Shown here one piece after another: positions 34,643 to 42,676 of a stretch of DNA of 47,254 nt. The notes beneath the pieces were generated by a model, which saw only the letters and a list, made by a program, of their open reading frames with translations, did not search any database and had not been told where the DNA came from. Numbering within the stretch: position 1 is the first letter of the stretch; every line of letters starts with the position of its first letter. The DNA is taken from NCBI GenBank assembly GCA_020628645.1, contig JAHDES010000048.1, positions 1 to 47,254 of the forward strand, read 5' to 3'. The position numbers and the translations under genes are program-made. This DNA comes from Saprospiraceae bacterium. GTDB taxonomy: Bacteria > Bacteroidota > Bacteroidia > Chitinophagales > Saprospiraceae.

Positions 34643-35983
34643 ATGAATCGTTCGCTGACTATCGTTATTTTTGCTGCTGTTGCAATCTTGCTACTCCTAT
34701 TGTTTAGCCAAGGGGGTTGTGGTAACGATAAACGAATCAATTGGCGAGAAACCTATAAGTTAAATACCGATCAACCCTATGGTACTCAAATCATTCAACA
34801 ATTATTGACGGATTATTTTCCCGATCATGAATTGCATGTATTGGAAAAAGACCTTGATCGAACTTTTGATGAAACCATAGATAGCACTGCCAATTATGTT
34901 TTCGTGGGGCCAGCCGCAAATCTTGATTCTACCGAAATAAATAGCCTCCTCGATTTCATGTTGAAAGGCGGACGTGTATTTTTTTCTAGTAAAACTATTC
35001 CAGATGATTTGATTTATAGTATTGACTATGATTTTTGTTATGAAGATTGGCACGACTACAGTAATTACTACGCAAATAATGTACAGGTCAATTTTACACA
35101 TCCCAATCTCCGACAAGATTCTGCTTTTGAATTTTCATTTCATCAACGTAATACTCCGACCTTTTATCGTTGGAACTTGATCGAAGATTACTTTTTCTGT
35201 CGAAAAGATAGTATTGATAATACCGAATATTATGAGGATGAAGAGTATGAAGATGAAGAAGAATACAAAGATGATAAACTAGAAATTATAGGTACTTTTG
35301 AAGATGGAGATGTATTCTTTGCACGTTGTTCGTATGGAAAAGGCTATCTATATCTACATACGATTCCCTTGAGTTTGACCAATTATCACCTCATTGATAC
35401 TATAGGATTGCACTATGCATCTTTGGTTTTTTCTCATTTACAAGAAGGAGATATTTATTGGGATGAAAAAAATAGATTTTCTGAATTTGCTGGGCGGCGT
35501 AAAAATGACTCCAATCTTGGAGGGGACCGTTTAGATCGAGAAAGTCCGTTGAAATATATTTTATCACAGCCGCCATTGGCGTGGGCTTGGTATGTGAGTT
35601 TAGCGATGTTATTCTTCTACCTAATTTTTAGAGCCAAACGAAAACAAAATATCATTCCTGTTTTAGAAGAAAATAAAAATACGTCACTAGAATTTATTAA
35701 AACGATTGGACAATTGTATTTCATTCAAAATAACCATCGTAATCTTTGTTTAGAAATGATGCGCCTGCTTTTATTGGATATTAGAAATTGGTATCATTTA
35801 CCCACCAATCAATTAGATGCTGCCTTTCAAACACGTTTGATTAGTAAATCAGGGGTAGATAAAAAAATCATAGAAAAACTCTTTCTCATACATAAAAACA
35901 TCCAAGATTCTCAATTCGCCACTGAAAACACGATGGTAGAATTTAAACAACTACAAGATCAATTCTATCAACAAGCGAAGTGA
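34643..35983 (+). CDS. DUF4350 domain protein
   Basis: A 446-residue protein with an N-terminal membrane anchor (LTIVIFAAVAILLLLLFSQ), then a DUF4350 domain of the glutamine-amidotransferase-like fold (TYKLNTDQPYGTQIIQQLLTDYFP, NYVFVGPAANLDSTEINSLLDFMLKGGRVFFSS), an unusually acidic tyrosine-rich insert (residues about 185-215), and a second membrane helix at about 310-330 (LAWAWYVSLAMLFFYLIF). The final 110 residues are cytoplasmic helices. It is 27 bp after the DUF4129 gene and ends the operon; the AAA (MoxR) and DUF58 genes that often follow are missing here. Confidence 0.88.
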   Translation: MNRSLTIVIFAAVAILLLLLFSQGGCGNDKRINWRETYKLNTDQPYGTQIIQQLLTDYFPDHELHVLEKDLDRTFDETIDSTANYVFVGPAANLDSTEINSLLDFMLKGGRVFFSSKTIPDDLIYSIDYDFCYEDWHDYSNYYANNVQVNFTHPNLRQDSAFEFSFHQRNTPTFYRWNLIEDYFFCRKDSIDNTEYYEDEEYEDEEEYKDDKLEIIGTFEDGDVFFARCSYGKGYLYLHTIPLSLTNYHLIDTIGLHYASLVFSHLQEGDIYWDEKNRFSEFAGRRKNDSNLGGDRLDRESPLKYILSQPPLAWAWYVSLAMLFFYLIFRAKRKQNIIPVLEENKNTSLEFIKTIGQLYFIQNNHRNLCLEMMRLLLLDIRNWYHLPTNQLDAAFQTRLISKSGVDKKIIEKLFLIHKNIQDSQFATENTMVEFKQLQDQFYQQAK

Positions 35984-35987
35984 TAAA

Positions 35988-36737
35988 TCATGTTTTTGAA
36001 AGTGTATAAGATAGTCCTAAGCTAAATAACACCCCATCTCCCTTATATATCGAAAAAGCTTCTATATCTTCAATTGTGAAATTATTTGCCTCCTTTACAT
36101 AATCAAATTGTATAAAAGAAAACAAAATAGGTCTAGTTCCTAATTGATATTCCAGATTAAACACCAAATCTAACTTTGCTGAAAGCTTTACATCTGCTTT
36201 CACTCCTACTAGTAGCATTATAGAATGATAATTTACACTTCTCCTATATACGGTATAATCTTTCCTAAAACTTTCTCCGTCAAATACTTCTGTTTGACTA
36301 CCTGAAAATACGGGCTCAAACGTATACCATATAGTATTATAGGCAATTCCTCCATATGGAATAATTCTCCTCTTTTCATATCGAAAGTTAAAGCCAAACT
36401 TAAGTGGTTTTTGAAAATAATGTATCGGCTGAATAATTTTGGGAAATTCTTCGTTAAATCGCATTAAAGGGGCTCCCTTTAATTGAAAGATTGTTCCACC
36501 TTGATTAAAGTTAATTCCAGTTTGGATGTATAATTGTCGTTTACTTATATAGGAAATATTTAATGCGATTTTTGGACGAATAATAGTATACAACCTCGGC
36601 GGGTCAATTCTAAGATTAAGATACTCCGCAAATGTACTTTTTACACCTACATTTAACCCCATTTTAAGTTGAGCAAAGCAAGAAGAAACAAAAAAGAGGT
36701 ATATTACGAAAAATAATATCCTATAATTATACTTCAT
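35988..36737 (-). CDS. Outer-membrane beta-barrel protein
   Basis: A 249-residue protein from the ATG at 36737 (MKYNYRILFFVIYLFFVSSCFAQ signal, with about 23 residues), shorter than the longest open frame, whose upstream part overlaps the preceding gene and lacks sense as a signal. The body alternates polar and hydrophobic residues in strands (KIALNISYISKRQLYIQTGINFNQGG; FGFNFRYEKRRIIPYGGIAYNTIWYTFEP; LDLVFNLEYQLGTRPIL) and ends in FSLGLSYTLSKT, as for an eight- or ten-stranded OmpW/OprF-like barrel. It follows the pentamer-repeat lipoprotein gene at 66 bp and probably forms a pair with it. Confidence 0.82.
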   Translation of the reverse strand: MKYNYRILFFVIYLFFVSSCFAQLKMGLNVGVKSTFAEYLNLRIDPPRLYTIIRPKIALNISYISKRQLYIQTGINFNQGGTIFQLKGAPLMRFNEEFPKIIQPIHYFQKPLKFGFNFRYEKRRIIPYGGIAYNTIWYTFEPVFSGSQTEVFDGESFRKDYTVYRRSVNYHSIMLLVGVKADVKLSAKLDLVFNLEYQLGTRPILFSFIQFDYVKEANNFTIEDIEAFSIYKGDGVLFSLGLSYTLSKT

Positions 36738-36802
36738 CAAATAAATTTTATAAGTAAAACCGACTATCCTTCTAATAAAAAAAATAGTCGGTGTAAAGCG
36801 TA

Positions 36803-37999
36803 TTATAGATTGACAGATTCTAACCGAAGTTCTGTACCCAGCCACTCAAAATTAACTGGAAATTGAATCCATTCTTCAGAATCTTGAAAAGCACCATATC
36901 CATAAACACCAATACCAGTACTTCCATATGGAGTTTGTCTAGAGTAATAATAAACAGTCGTTATTTGTGATCCCTCACAATTCCCTATTGTCCAATCACG
37001 TTCATTATTGCTTGAATTTCTATCACGTTCATAAAATATAAATCCTACAAACTCTCCAAACTCCAGTGGATTCTCTTGTAATGCAATAGCAGATAAATCA
37101 TTAGATATATCAATCCATTCATCCAATTCATTTGTTTTCAATTTATAGAAATCTCTTCCGAATAGTGGTGGTTCTCCACTATCACAACTTTCAACCTGCA
37201 ACCCAATGATAGAAAGTTCTGCTTTACCACATAACCAACATTCTTTTTTATCATTTACTTTAATTTCATCCACCCTAACACGTTTTCCACTACATACTGG
37301 AACTCCTGTATGTCCTATGTCTTCAAAAAATGGATTATTTATATCCGATAAAAGATTACCATTATTGTCTACACTTTCATTTATGGAAATCACCCATACT
37401 AAATGCTCTTTTGCAAAATCTTCACTTACCGTAATTATTGATACTTCTCCATCAATAATCTTATATGCTAAAGTAGTACAATCTGCAGTTTCATCAAAGG
37501 CTATAGCTATTATGGGTTCTTCATCCATAGATATTTTATTTATAAAAGGAATGTATATTTGGGTGTAAAAAGTTGCTCTACTATTTACTGAGACACCTCT
37601 AACTGCATTTTTAAACTCATCTCCACTAACTAATAATAAATTTTCATTGTTCCCATGATAAATTGATTGGGACGAATATGTAAGAAAACTTTGCTTCAAT
37701 TTCTCCATAAAAGTAATCTCATAACCAGCATCATATACTAGTTCAAGATCCTTTAGCAAAACGTTATAATCTTTATCAAACTGTTTGTTACATTCGTCAT
37801 AAACTAGTTGTCTGAAAGCTTGGTCTTTCGATAACTCAACTAAAGCTAAGGCAATGGAGTTGAGACTAGGAGTAACACTCAGATCATATAAATCAGCATT
37901 AGTTTTTAAAAATTCTGATGGATTTTCCCTAGTATTTAATAGAGTACCTCCTTCTTTTGAACAAGAAGTTAAAACAGAACAGAACAGAACAGAACGCAA
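36803..37999 (-). CDS. Lipoprotein gene with out-of-frame pentanucleotide repeat in its signal region
   Basis: The open frame encodes 398 residues from a TTG at 37999, but the likely true start is the ATG at 38028, which begins MKILLKVLSICVLF. In this sequence that ATG frame runs through the AACAG/CTGTT repeat and stops at TAA just after it. Removing one 5-bp unit (or adding two) joins the frames and gives a full lipoprotein signal ending in the lipobox LTSC, followed by SKEGG. The body is a soluble 380-residue domain of unknown family, with a cysteine pair in CWLCGK near residue 255 (numbering from the TTG) and a C-terminal beta-rich part (GIGVYGYGAFQDSEEWIQFPVNFEWLG). It looks switched off, or read from the weak TTG. 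It precedes a barrel gene by 66 bp. Confidence 0.8.
   Translation of the reverse strand: MRSVLFCSVLTSCSKEGGTLLNTRENPSEFLKTNADLYDLSVTPSLNSIALALVELSKDQAFRQLVYDECNKQFDKDYNVLLKDLELVYDAGYEITFMEKLKQSFLTYSSQSIYHGNNENLLLVSGDEFKNAVRGVSVNSRATFYTQIYIPFINKISMDEEPIIAIAFDETADCTTLAYKIIDGEVSIITVSEDFAKEHLVWVISINESVDNNGNLLSDINNPFFEDIGHTGVPVCSGKRVRVDEIKVNDKKECWLCGKAELSIIGLQVESCDSGEPPLFGRDFYKLKTNELDEWIDISNDLSAIALQENPLEFGEFVGFIFYERDRNSSNNERDWTIGNCEGSQITTVYYYSRQTPYGSTGIGVYGYGAFQDSEEWIQFPVNFEWLGTELRLESVNL
37973..37995. repeat. Pentanucleotide tandem repeat (AACAG)4.6
   Basis: Four full AACAG units plus AAC, 23 bp, read as CTGTT by the minus-strand gene. It lies 33-56 bp inside the likely coding start at 38028, within the signal-peptide codons. 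Five-base units change the frame whenever a unit is gained or lost, the usual design of a phase-variable gene. Confidence 0.9.
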
Positions 38000-38140
38000 A
38001 TACTTAAAACTTTGAGTAAAATCTTCATTATATATGAGTTTTATACCAAACGAAATACATCATTTGAAGGTTAACAATAAAAAATCACTGTTTCAATTAA
38101 GAGCATTCCTTATATTTGCATTCTCTTTTAAGCGAGAGAT

Positions 38141-38188
38141 AGAGAGTCTGCTACCTATTACAATAGGTGATTGTGGATTCTCTTTTTT
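38141..38188 (+). terminator. Plus-strand terminator-like hairpin without an upstream gene
   Basis: AGAGAGTC (38141-38148) pairs with GATTCTCT (38176-38183, one wobble), and inside ACCTATT (38153-38159) pairs with AATAGGT (38162-38168); TTTTT follows. It is in the 419-bp gap 38029-38447 between divergent genes. A short open frame of 69 codons crosses it, but its hydrophobic, low-complexity sequence does not look like a real gene. It could end a small RNA transcribed away from the lipoprotein gene. Confidence 0.5.
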
Positions 38189-38447
38189 GTTACAGTTATT
38201 TAGTTTTATCTATTGCATCTATTATCAACTATATTTTCCATAATCATAATAAGGTAAATAATTGATTGAGATTGAGATTCTTTAGAATGCATACTTTAAT
38301 GTTTTTAGTAAACGTATTACATTTTTCCTTAACATCCAAAAGTAATTTGTTATTTTTTTTAACCAAAAAAAGACAGGATTAACAAATATCTAACAGCTTC
38401 GGAACGTTTTTAGTAGTAATTTGTTTTTAGAACAAAACTAGCTTAAG

Positions 38448-39074
38448 ATGAGAAAATACAATTTAATTTTATTTCTTTTTCTATCAGCCACCTTCATAGG
38501 TTTTGCACAAACCGATGAAGAATTAGAACAAATTTATTTCGATGGGGAGATCGTAACGATCTATGTAACTCCTGATAATGATACCTTAATGATCGCAGAG
38601 ATGGATGATGTCTCTGTTTCTTCCCCTCGTCAATTTGAAAATAGAGATGAATACCGTCGTTACCTCAAGTACCGTCGTTATGCCAATGTAGTCTATCCAT
38701 ACGCTTTAGAAGCTATTCGTATCTTCAAAGAAACCGAATATGTTACCCAAAACATGAAGAAAAGTAAGCGTAAAAAACACATTCGTCGTTTGCAAAAAGA
38801 ACTCAAAGAAGAATTTGAAGAACCACTAAAAAAACTGACGAAGACGCAAGGTAAGATCATGGTAAAAATGATCGAAAAAGAACTCGACAAACCCTTTTAT
38901 GAATTATTAAAAGGGTTAAGAGGCTCGGTAACAGCCACCTATTGGAGTACTTTATCAAGGGCTTATGGCTATCGCCTCAAAGAGGGGTATACTGAAGGAG
39001 ATGATATCATTTTAGATGCTGTTTTATACGATTATGATTTATCGTATGAAAAACGAGGCGATGATGAACTTTAA
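38448..39074 (+). CDS. DUF4294 domain protein
   Basis: A 208-residue exported protein (signal about 1-20, ending IGFAQ). The rest matches DUF4294, a Bacteroidota family: DGEIVTIYVTPDNDTLMIAEMDDVSV, then YRRYLKYRRYANVVYPYALEAIRIFKE, a very basic helix (KKSKRKKHIRRLQKELKEEFEEPLKKLTKTQGKIMVKMIEKE) and TATYWSTLSRAYGYRLKEGYTEGDD. It is periplasmic or loosely membrane-bound; function not known. It is a single gene with its own terminator at 39102-39141. Confidence 0.92.
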   Translation: MRKYNLILFLFLSATFIGFAQTDEELEQIYFDGEIVTIYVTPDNDTLMIAEMDDVSVSSPRQFENRDEYRRYLKYRRYANVVYPYALEAIRIFKETEYVTQNMKKSKRKKHIRRLQKELKEEFEEPLKKLTKTQGKIMVKMIEKELDKPFYELLKGLRGSVTATYWSTLSRAYGYRLKEGYTEGDDIILDAVLYDYDLSYEKRGDDEL

Positions 39075-39101
39075 TGAATAGCTTAGTTATTCCTTAACAA
39101 G

Positions 39102-39141
39102 AAAAAGTTGCATTCGTAAATATCTACGAATGCAACTTTTT
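39102..39141 (+). terminator. Rho-independent terminator after the DUF4294 gene
   Basis: Perfect 17-bp arms AAAAAGTTGCATTCGTA (39102-39118) and complement (39125-39141) around AATATC, ending in a run of T. Confidence 0.92.
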
Positions 39142-39269
39142 TATTAGAAATCCATACATAAAAAAGGTACTTAAAAAATTGATATTTAAAGGAATATATT
39201 TCCATTCAATTTTACGACCTTTGTGCGTATTAAGAAATCCCTACATTTTTAACGATAAAATACTTTATC

Positions 39270-40190
39270 ATGATCAAACCTACTTTACTTATCCTCGCTG
39301 CTGGAATGGGAAGTCGCTATGGCGGACTCAAACAAATTGACGGCGTAGGTCCTGCAGGAGAAGCTATTATTGAATTTTCCATTTACGATGCAATTCAAGC
39401 AGGTTTTGGAAAAGTGGTATTCGTGATTCGTAAAGATATAGAAGAAGCCTTCAAAGCAAAATTTGCCAATAAATTTGACGATCAAATTGAAATTGCTTAT
39501 GCGTTTCAAGCAGTAGATACCCCTATCGAAGGATTAACAGATATTCCTGCACATCGTGAAAAACCTTGGGGAACTGCCCATGCCGTTTTAGTAGCAAAAG
39601 ATGTAGTAAATGAGCCATTCTGTGTAATTAATGCAGATGATTATTATGGCGCTTCTGCCTTCCATTCCATTGCTGATTTCTTACGAAATGAATGCACAGA
39701 ATCGCTTTATTCGATGGTGGGTTATGAATTATTAAAAACGCTTTCCGATCATGGCACCGTCAATCGTGGCGTTTGTGATATGGATGAAAATAACTATCTC
39801 ACCGATACCAATGAACGATTAAAAATTGGTAAAACACCAGATGGTATTTTTTATCAAGAAGATGGTAAAGCTTGTCCGTTACCAGAAGATAGTTTAGTAT
39901 CAATGAATCTTTGGGGCTTCCATCCTAATATATTTGAGGTGATGCGTGGGCAGTTTATTGACTTCGTAAAAGATAATTATGATGTACCCAAAGCGGAGTA
40001 TTTTATTCCTCTAGTGGTAAATGAGCGAATTAATTCTGGTGCAGCCAAAGTAAAAGTAATTCCAAATGGCGAACGTTGGTATGGCGTTACTTACCGTGAA
40101 GATAAACCAATGGTAGAAACAGCCTTTGATGCGATGACAAAGGAAGGAAAATACCCAACGCCATTGTGGAAAACAGCGGATGTAGTGTAA
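39270..40190 (+). CDS. Nucleotidyltransferase of the NTP_transferase family
   Basis: A 306-residue cytoplasmic protein. TLLILAAGMGSRYGGLKQIDGVGPAGEAIIEFSIYDA is the nucleotide-binding segment of sugar-1-phosphate nucleotidyltransferases; PFCVINADDYYG holds the metal-binding DD, and EKPWGTAHAVLVAKD and VPKAEYFIPLVVNE are also conserved. It lacks the C-terminal repeats of bifunctional GlmU-like proteins. Likely makes a nucleotide-activated sugar or a related compound; the substrate is unknown. A single gene in the window, flanked by hairpins on both sides. Confidence 0.88.
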   Translation: MIKPTLLILAAGMGSRYGGLKQIDGVGPAGEAIIEFSIYDAIQAGFGKVVFVIRKDIEEAFKAKFANKFDDQIEIAYAFQAVDTPIEGLTDIPAHREKPWGTAHAVLVAKDVVNEPFCVINADDYYGASAFHSIADFLRNECTESLYSMVGYELLKTLSDHGTVNRGVCDMDENNYLTDTNERLKIGKTPDGIFYQEDGKACPLPEDSLVSMNLWGFHPNIFEVMRGQFIDFVKDNYDVPKAEYFIPLVVNERINSGAAKVKVIPNGERWYGVTYREDKPMVETAFDAMTKEGKYPTPLWKTADVV

Positions 40191-40226
40191 TTTTTCTTAT
40201 TGCAACACATTGTATATCAAACAATT

Positions 40227-40263
40227 AACAGGGGTTATCCACACAATGTGGATAACCCCTGTT
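40227..40263. terminator. Perfect 17-bp hairpin containing two DnaA-box words
   Basis: AACAGGGGTTATCCACA (40227-40243) and its complement (40247-40263) close a CAA loop. Each arm contains TTATCCACA (40235-40243 and, inverted, 40247-40255), identical to the E. coli DnaA-box consensus. It lies 37 bp after the nucleotidyltransferase stop codon and most likely ends its transcript, though no T-run follows directly. Confidence 0.65.
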
Positions 40264-40353
40264 GAGATTAAGATTTCTTTTTCCTAGAATATTCATCTTT
40301 TCTGTTGGAGAAAGTAGTATTTTGTTCTCGTATTTATTTTAAAACTTTACTTT

Positions 40354-41658
40354 ATGCTTAATCATAAATTTCTTCTTTCTCTTTTTTGTAGTTTATTGTT
40401 TACCTCTTTCATTTTTGCGGAAACAGCCTTAGAGAAGTTAATTCGAAAAAAAGTACCAAATGTCACTTCCGTCACCAAACTAAAAAATAGTGACCACTTC
40501 AAGGAGGTTTATGAAATCATGATTCGCCAGCCCCTCGATCATGCCGATGCTACAAAAGGCTACTTTGAGCAACGGGTTTTTCTTTCTCACACCAATCGCA
40601 AACGCCCTATGTTGATTGTAACAGAAGGTTACAGCGCACGCCAACGCACCTATGAACTATCCAAAATTTTGAATAGTAATCAACTCATTGTTGAATATCG
40701 CTATTTTGGAAAATCTACGCCTCAAAAAATGGATTGGACGTATCTGAAAAATGATTTGGCAATGGAAGACTTACATAAATTGCGGACCGTTTTTGGAAAA
40801 ATCTATAAGAAAAAATGGATTAGTACAGGAATTAGTAAAGGAGGAAGTACCACATTAATCTACAAGAGTGCTTATCCAAAAGATGTAAAAGTAGCTATTC
40901 CCTATGTTGCACCACTTGCTATTGCGCAAGAAGATAAACGGACGGATGAACACATTTTAAGTATTGGCTCAGAAGAATGCCGCAACAAACTAGATGCCTT
41001 TCAGAAAGTAGCGATGAAAAATCGAACAGCGATACTTCCCTTTATTGAAGAATGGGCCAAAGAAAAGAGTCATCAATTCACCTATGTTTCTATTCCAGCA
41101 GCATTTGAATATGCTGTTTTAGAGTATACCTTTTCTTTTTGGCAGTGGGGGCATGATTGCGCGAAAGTACCGAGTGTAAAAGCATCTCCAAAAGAAATTT
41201 TTGAGCATTTAAATGAGATTGTAGGTTTTAATTTTTATAGTGATGCCACTTGTCAATATTTCCTTCCCGCTTTTTATCAGTTCATAACTGAATTGGGCTA
41301 TTACGGATTTATTCAAGATCACGTGAAACAAGATATGGTTGCTTTAAAACATGCTAATAATATCGTTTTTGCACCTCAAGATACCGATCTGACATTTACT
41401 CCTTATTGTCAAAAAGTAATTGATTATTTGGATGTCAATGGAGATAATATCATCTACATTTATGGAGAAATTGACCCTTGGACTGCCTGTGGTTATTATC
41501 CTACCAAAGCGACCAATGCCCTTCGTATGGATTTGAAAGGAGGTTCGCATACCACTCGCATTGCAAGTTATAGTCAAGCCGAGCAAAATCAAATATACCA
41601 ACAACTCGAAAAATGGCTCAAAATGAAAGTCAAACCACTACCTAAATCGAAGAAATAA
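40354..41658 (+). CDS. S37-family (PS-10) aminopeptidase
   Basis: A 434-residue secreted serine peptidase (signal about 1-22, ending IFAE). The alpha/beta-hydrolase triad can be read: S161 in GISKGGST, D in GEIDPWTACG (about residue 372) and H in GGSHTTRI (about 395). The early segments QPLDHADATKGYFEQRVFLSH and VEYRYFGKSTP are those of the S37 family, tripeptidyl or prolyl aminopeptidases best known from Streptomyces. It may digest peptides outside the inner membrane. A single gene between hairpins; downstream lies an ACTGC/GCAGT element. Confidence 0.9.
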   Translation: MLNHKFLLSLFCSLLFTSFIFAETALEKLIRKKVPNVTSVTKLKNSDHFKEVYEIMIRQPLDHADATKGYFEQRVFLSHTNRKRPMLIVTEGYSARQRTYELSKILNSNQLIVEYRYFGKSTPQKMDWTYLKNDLAMEDLHKLRTVFGKIYKKKWISTGISKGGSTTLIYKSAYPKDVKVAIPYVAPLAIAQEDKRTDEHILSIGSEECRNKLDAFQKVAMKNRTAILPFIEEWAKEKSHQFTYVSIPAAFEYAVLEYTFSFWQWGHDCAKVPSVKASPKEIFEHLNEIVGFNFYSDATCQYFLPAFYQFITELGYYGFIQDHVKQDMVALKHANNIVFAPQDTDLTFTPYCQKVIDYLDVNGDNIIYIYGEIDPWTACGYYPTKATNALRMDLKGGSHTTRIASYSQAEQNQIYQQLEKWLKMKVKPLPKSKK

Positions 41659-41749
41659 ATTGATACGCTAATTAACTTTTGTTAATTGCCTGAGTCTAAA
41701 GTATATCGAGCTTTGTTGTATAAAGTAATCAATCATAATTCTAAAGTGT

Positions 41750-41814
41750 AATAAACTGCATTATTTCCTTACAACTAAGTTGTAAGGCATGGTTTTCTAT
41801 TGAATTAAAGCAGT
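41750..41814 (+). repeat. Two-stem leader element, family 4 (copy 2)
   Basis: Outer words ACTGC (41755-41759) and GCAGT (41810-41814) enclose a perfect 21-bp palindrome, CCTTACAACT with its complement around one A (41767-41787). The right arm touches the ATG at 41815. Outer words and TTGTAAGG are shared with the element at 28842-28914 when that is read toward its gene. Confidence 0.65.
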
Positions 41815-42336
41815 ATGATGAGAAGAATTAGTGTAGTATTTTTTATCTTTCTGAATCTTTGTGTGTTACAAGCACAAGAATATTCGGATAGTATTTCGGT
41901 CAACTTTTTTTTATTAGATGAATGCCGAATCAGTCAGAATATTTCAGGTGAAATCAATTATGTTTTTGAAACTTATAATCAAAACCCATTTAACTTTATT
42001 TGTTATTTCCCCAATTTATCCTCCAAACCACCCAAAATAAAAACCTTCTTAGAAAATTATAAAATCAAAATCCCCTATAAAACCGATTATTTCAAAACAA
42101 AAACCCAATTTTATGGCGCAACTGTCGCTCCTGAAGTGGTGGTTTATGACGAAAAAAATCAAGAAGTTTTGTATAGAGGACGCATTGATAATTCCTTTGA
42201 TAAAGTGGGGTCAAGAAGACGGGTAGTCACCTCTAGAGATTTAAGAAATGCCCTTGAAGCCATTTTAAAGCAAGAAGAAATTGTAGAAAAAGAAACCCAA
42301 GCCATTGGTTGCTATTTGAATATGATAAGAGATTGA
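41815..42336 (+). CDS. Redoxin-like exported protein with a single cysteine
   Basis: A 173-residue protein with signal MMRRISVVFFIFLNLCVLQAQ (either of two adjacent ATGs). The rest matches the redoxin/thioredoxin-fold proteins that accompany cytochrome c and copper monooxygenase-like proteins: FFLLDECRIS corresponds to FxxxxCPIS, the cis-proline region is GATVAPEVVVYDEKNQEVLYRGRIDN, then RRRVVTSRDLRNALEAILKQEE and ETQAIGCYL, the usual end of this subgroup (ETxAxGCxI). Only the first of the usual cysteine pair is kept (C37), plus C167 near the end. Probably periplasmic. The gene 340 bp downstream encodes the matching partner. Confidence 0.8.
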   Translation: MMRRISVVFFIFLNLCVLQAQEYSDSISVNFFLLDECRISQNISGEINYVFETYNQNPFNFICYFPNLSSKPPKIKTFLENYKIKIPYKTDYFKTKTQFYGATVAPEVVVYDEKNQEVLYRGRIDNSFDKVGSRRRVVTSRDLRNALEAILKQEEIVEKETQAIGCYLNMIRD

Positions 42337-42374
42337 TTAAATGATTTTGTAAATCATATCATAAATGTATTATG

Positions 42375-42424
42375 CCGTACTTGGAATAACCATAATGTTA
42401 TGAAAAATGAATTATCCAAGTCGG
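42375..42424. repeat. Imperfect hairpin after the redoxin-like gene
   Basis: ACTTGGA (42379-42385) pairs with TCCAAGT (42415-42421) with CCG/CGG outside it, and ATAAC/GTTAT inside. A smaller hairpin, ATGATTT/AAATCAT (42341-42357), lies directly after the stop. Either could end the redoxin-like transcript. Confidence 0.45.
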
Positions 42425-42449
42425 TAAAAATTAAATCCATACTGAAATT

Positions 42450-42588
42450 AAACGAGCATGATATTTATTAATCATAAATTAACACCCAAGGATATGATTA
42501 AAAAATATTATGAGAGAGCGAAGCGATTACATGGGGGCAGAAATTTTTCTGCAAATTATAATTATTGAAAAATTTTAAACACATGAAA
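42450..42588 (+). repeat. Two-hairpin leader element, family 3 (copy 2)
   Basis: The plus-strand copy of the element at 12678-12852. The large hairpin is kept with few changes, and the second one is GCAGAAA/TTTCTGC around TT (42537-42552), without the 38-bp insertion of copy 1. It ends in ACATGAAA, as copy 1 does at the glycosyltransferase start; here that ATG opens a four-codon frame only. Confidence 0.8.
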
Positions 42589-42630
42589 CATCCATGACTA
42601 TAAATAGACACACAAAATAATGATTAAACT

Positions 42631-42664
42631 AATCGTAAGACGACTTGAAGTCGGCTCACGACAA
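42631..42664 (+). repeat. Leader hairpin, family 2 (copy 3)
   Basis: TCGT (42633-42636) pairs with ACGA (42658-42661) and, inside, CGACTT with AAGTCG around a G (42641-42653). It ends 12 bp before the ATG of the cytochrome/copper protein gene. Confidence 0.7.
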
Positions 42665-42676
42665 TAATTTAGACAT

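Noticed and set aside
36738-36845. Longer start for the beta-barrel gene
   Set aside because: The additional 36 residues overlap the preceding gene and precede a complete signal peptide beginning at 36737.
38034-38243. Plus-strand open frame of 69 codons in the gap before the DUF4294 gene
   Set aside because: It contains the terminator-like hairpin, has biased hydrophobic content, and matches no family known to me.
40227-40263. Chromosomal replication origin
   Set aside because: Only two DnaA-box words, both in one hairpin, with no dnaA gene, AT-rich unwinding region or box cluster.
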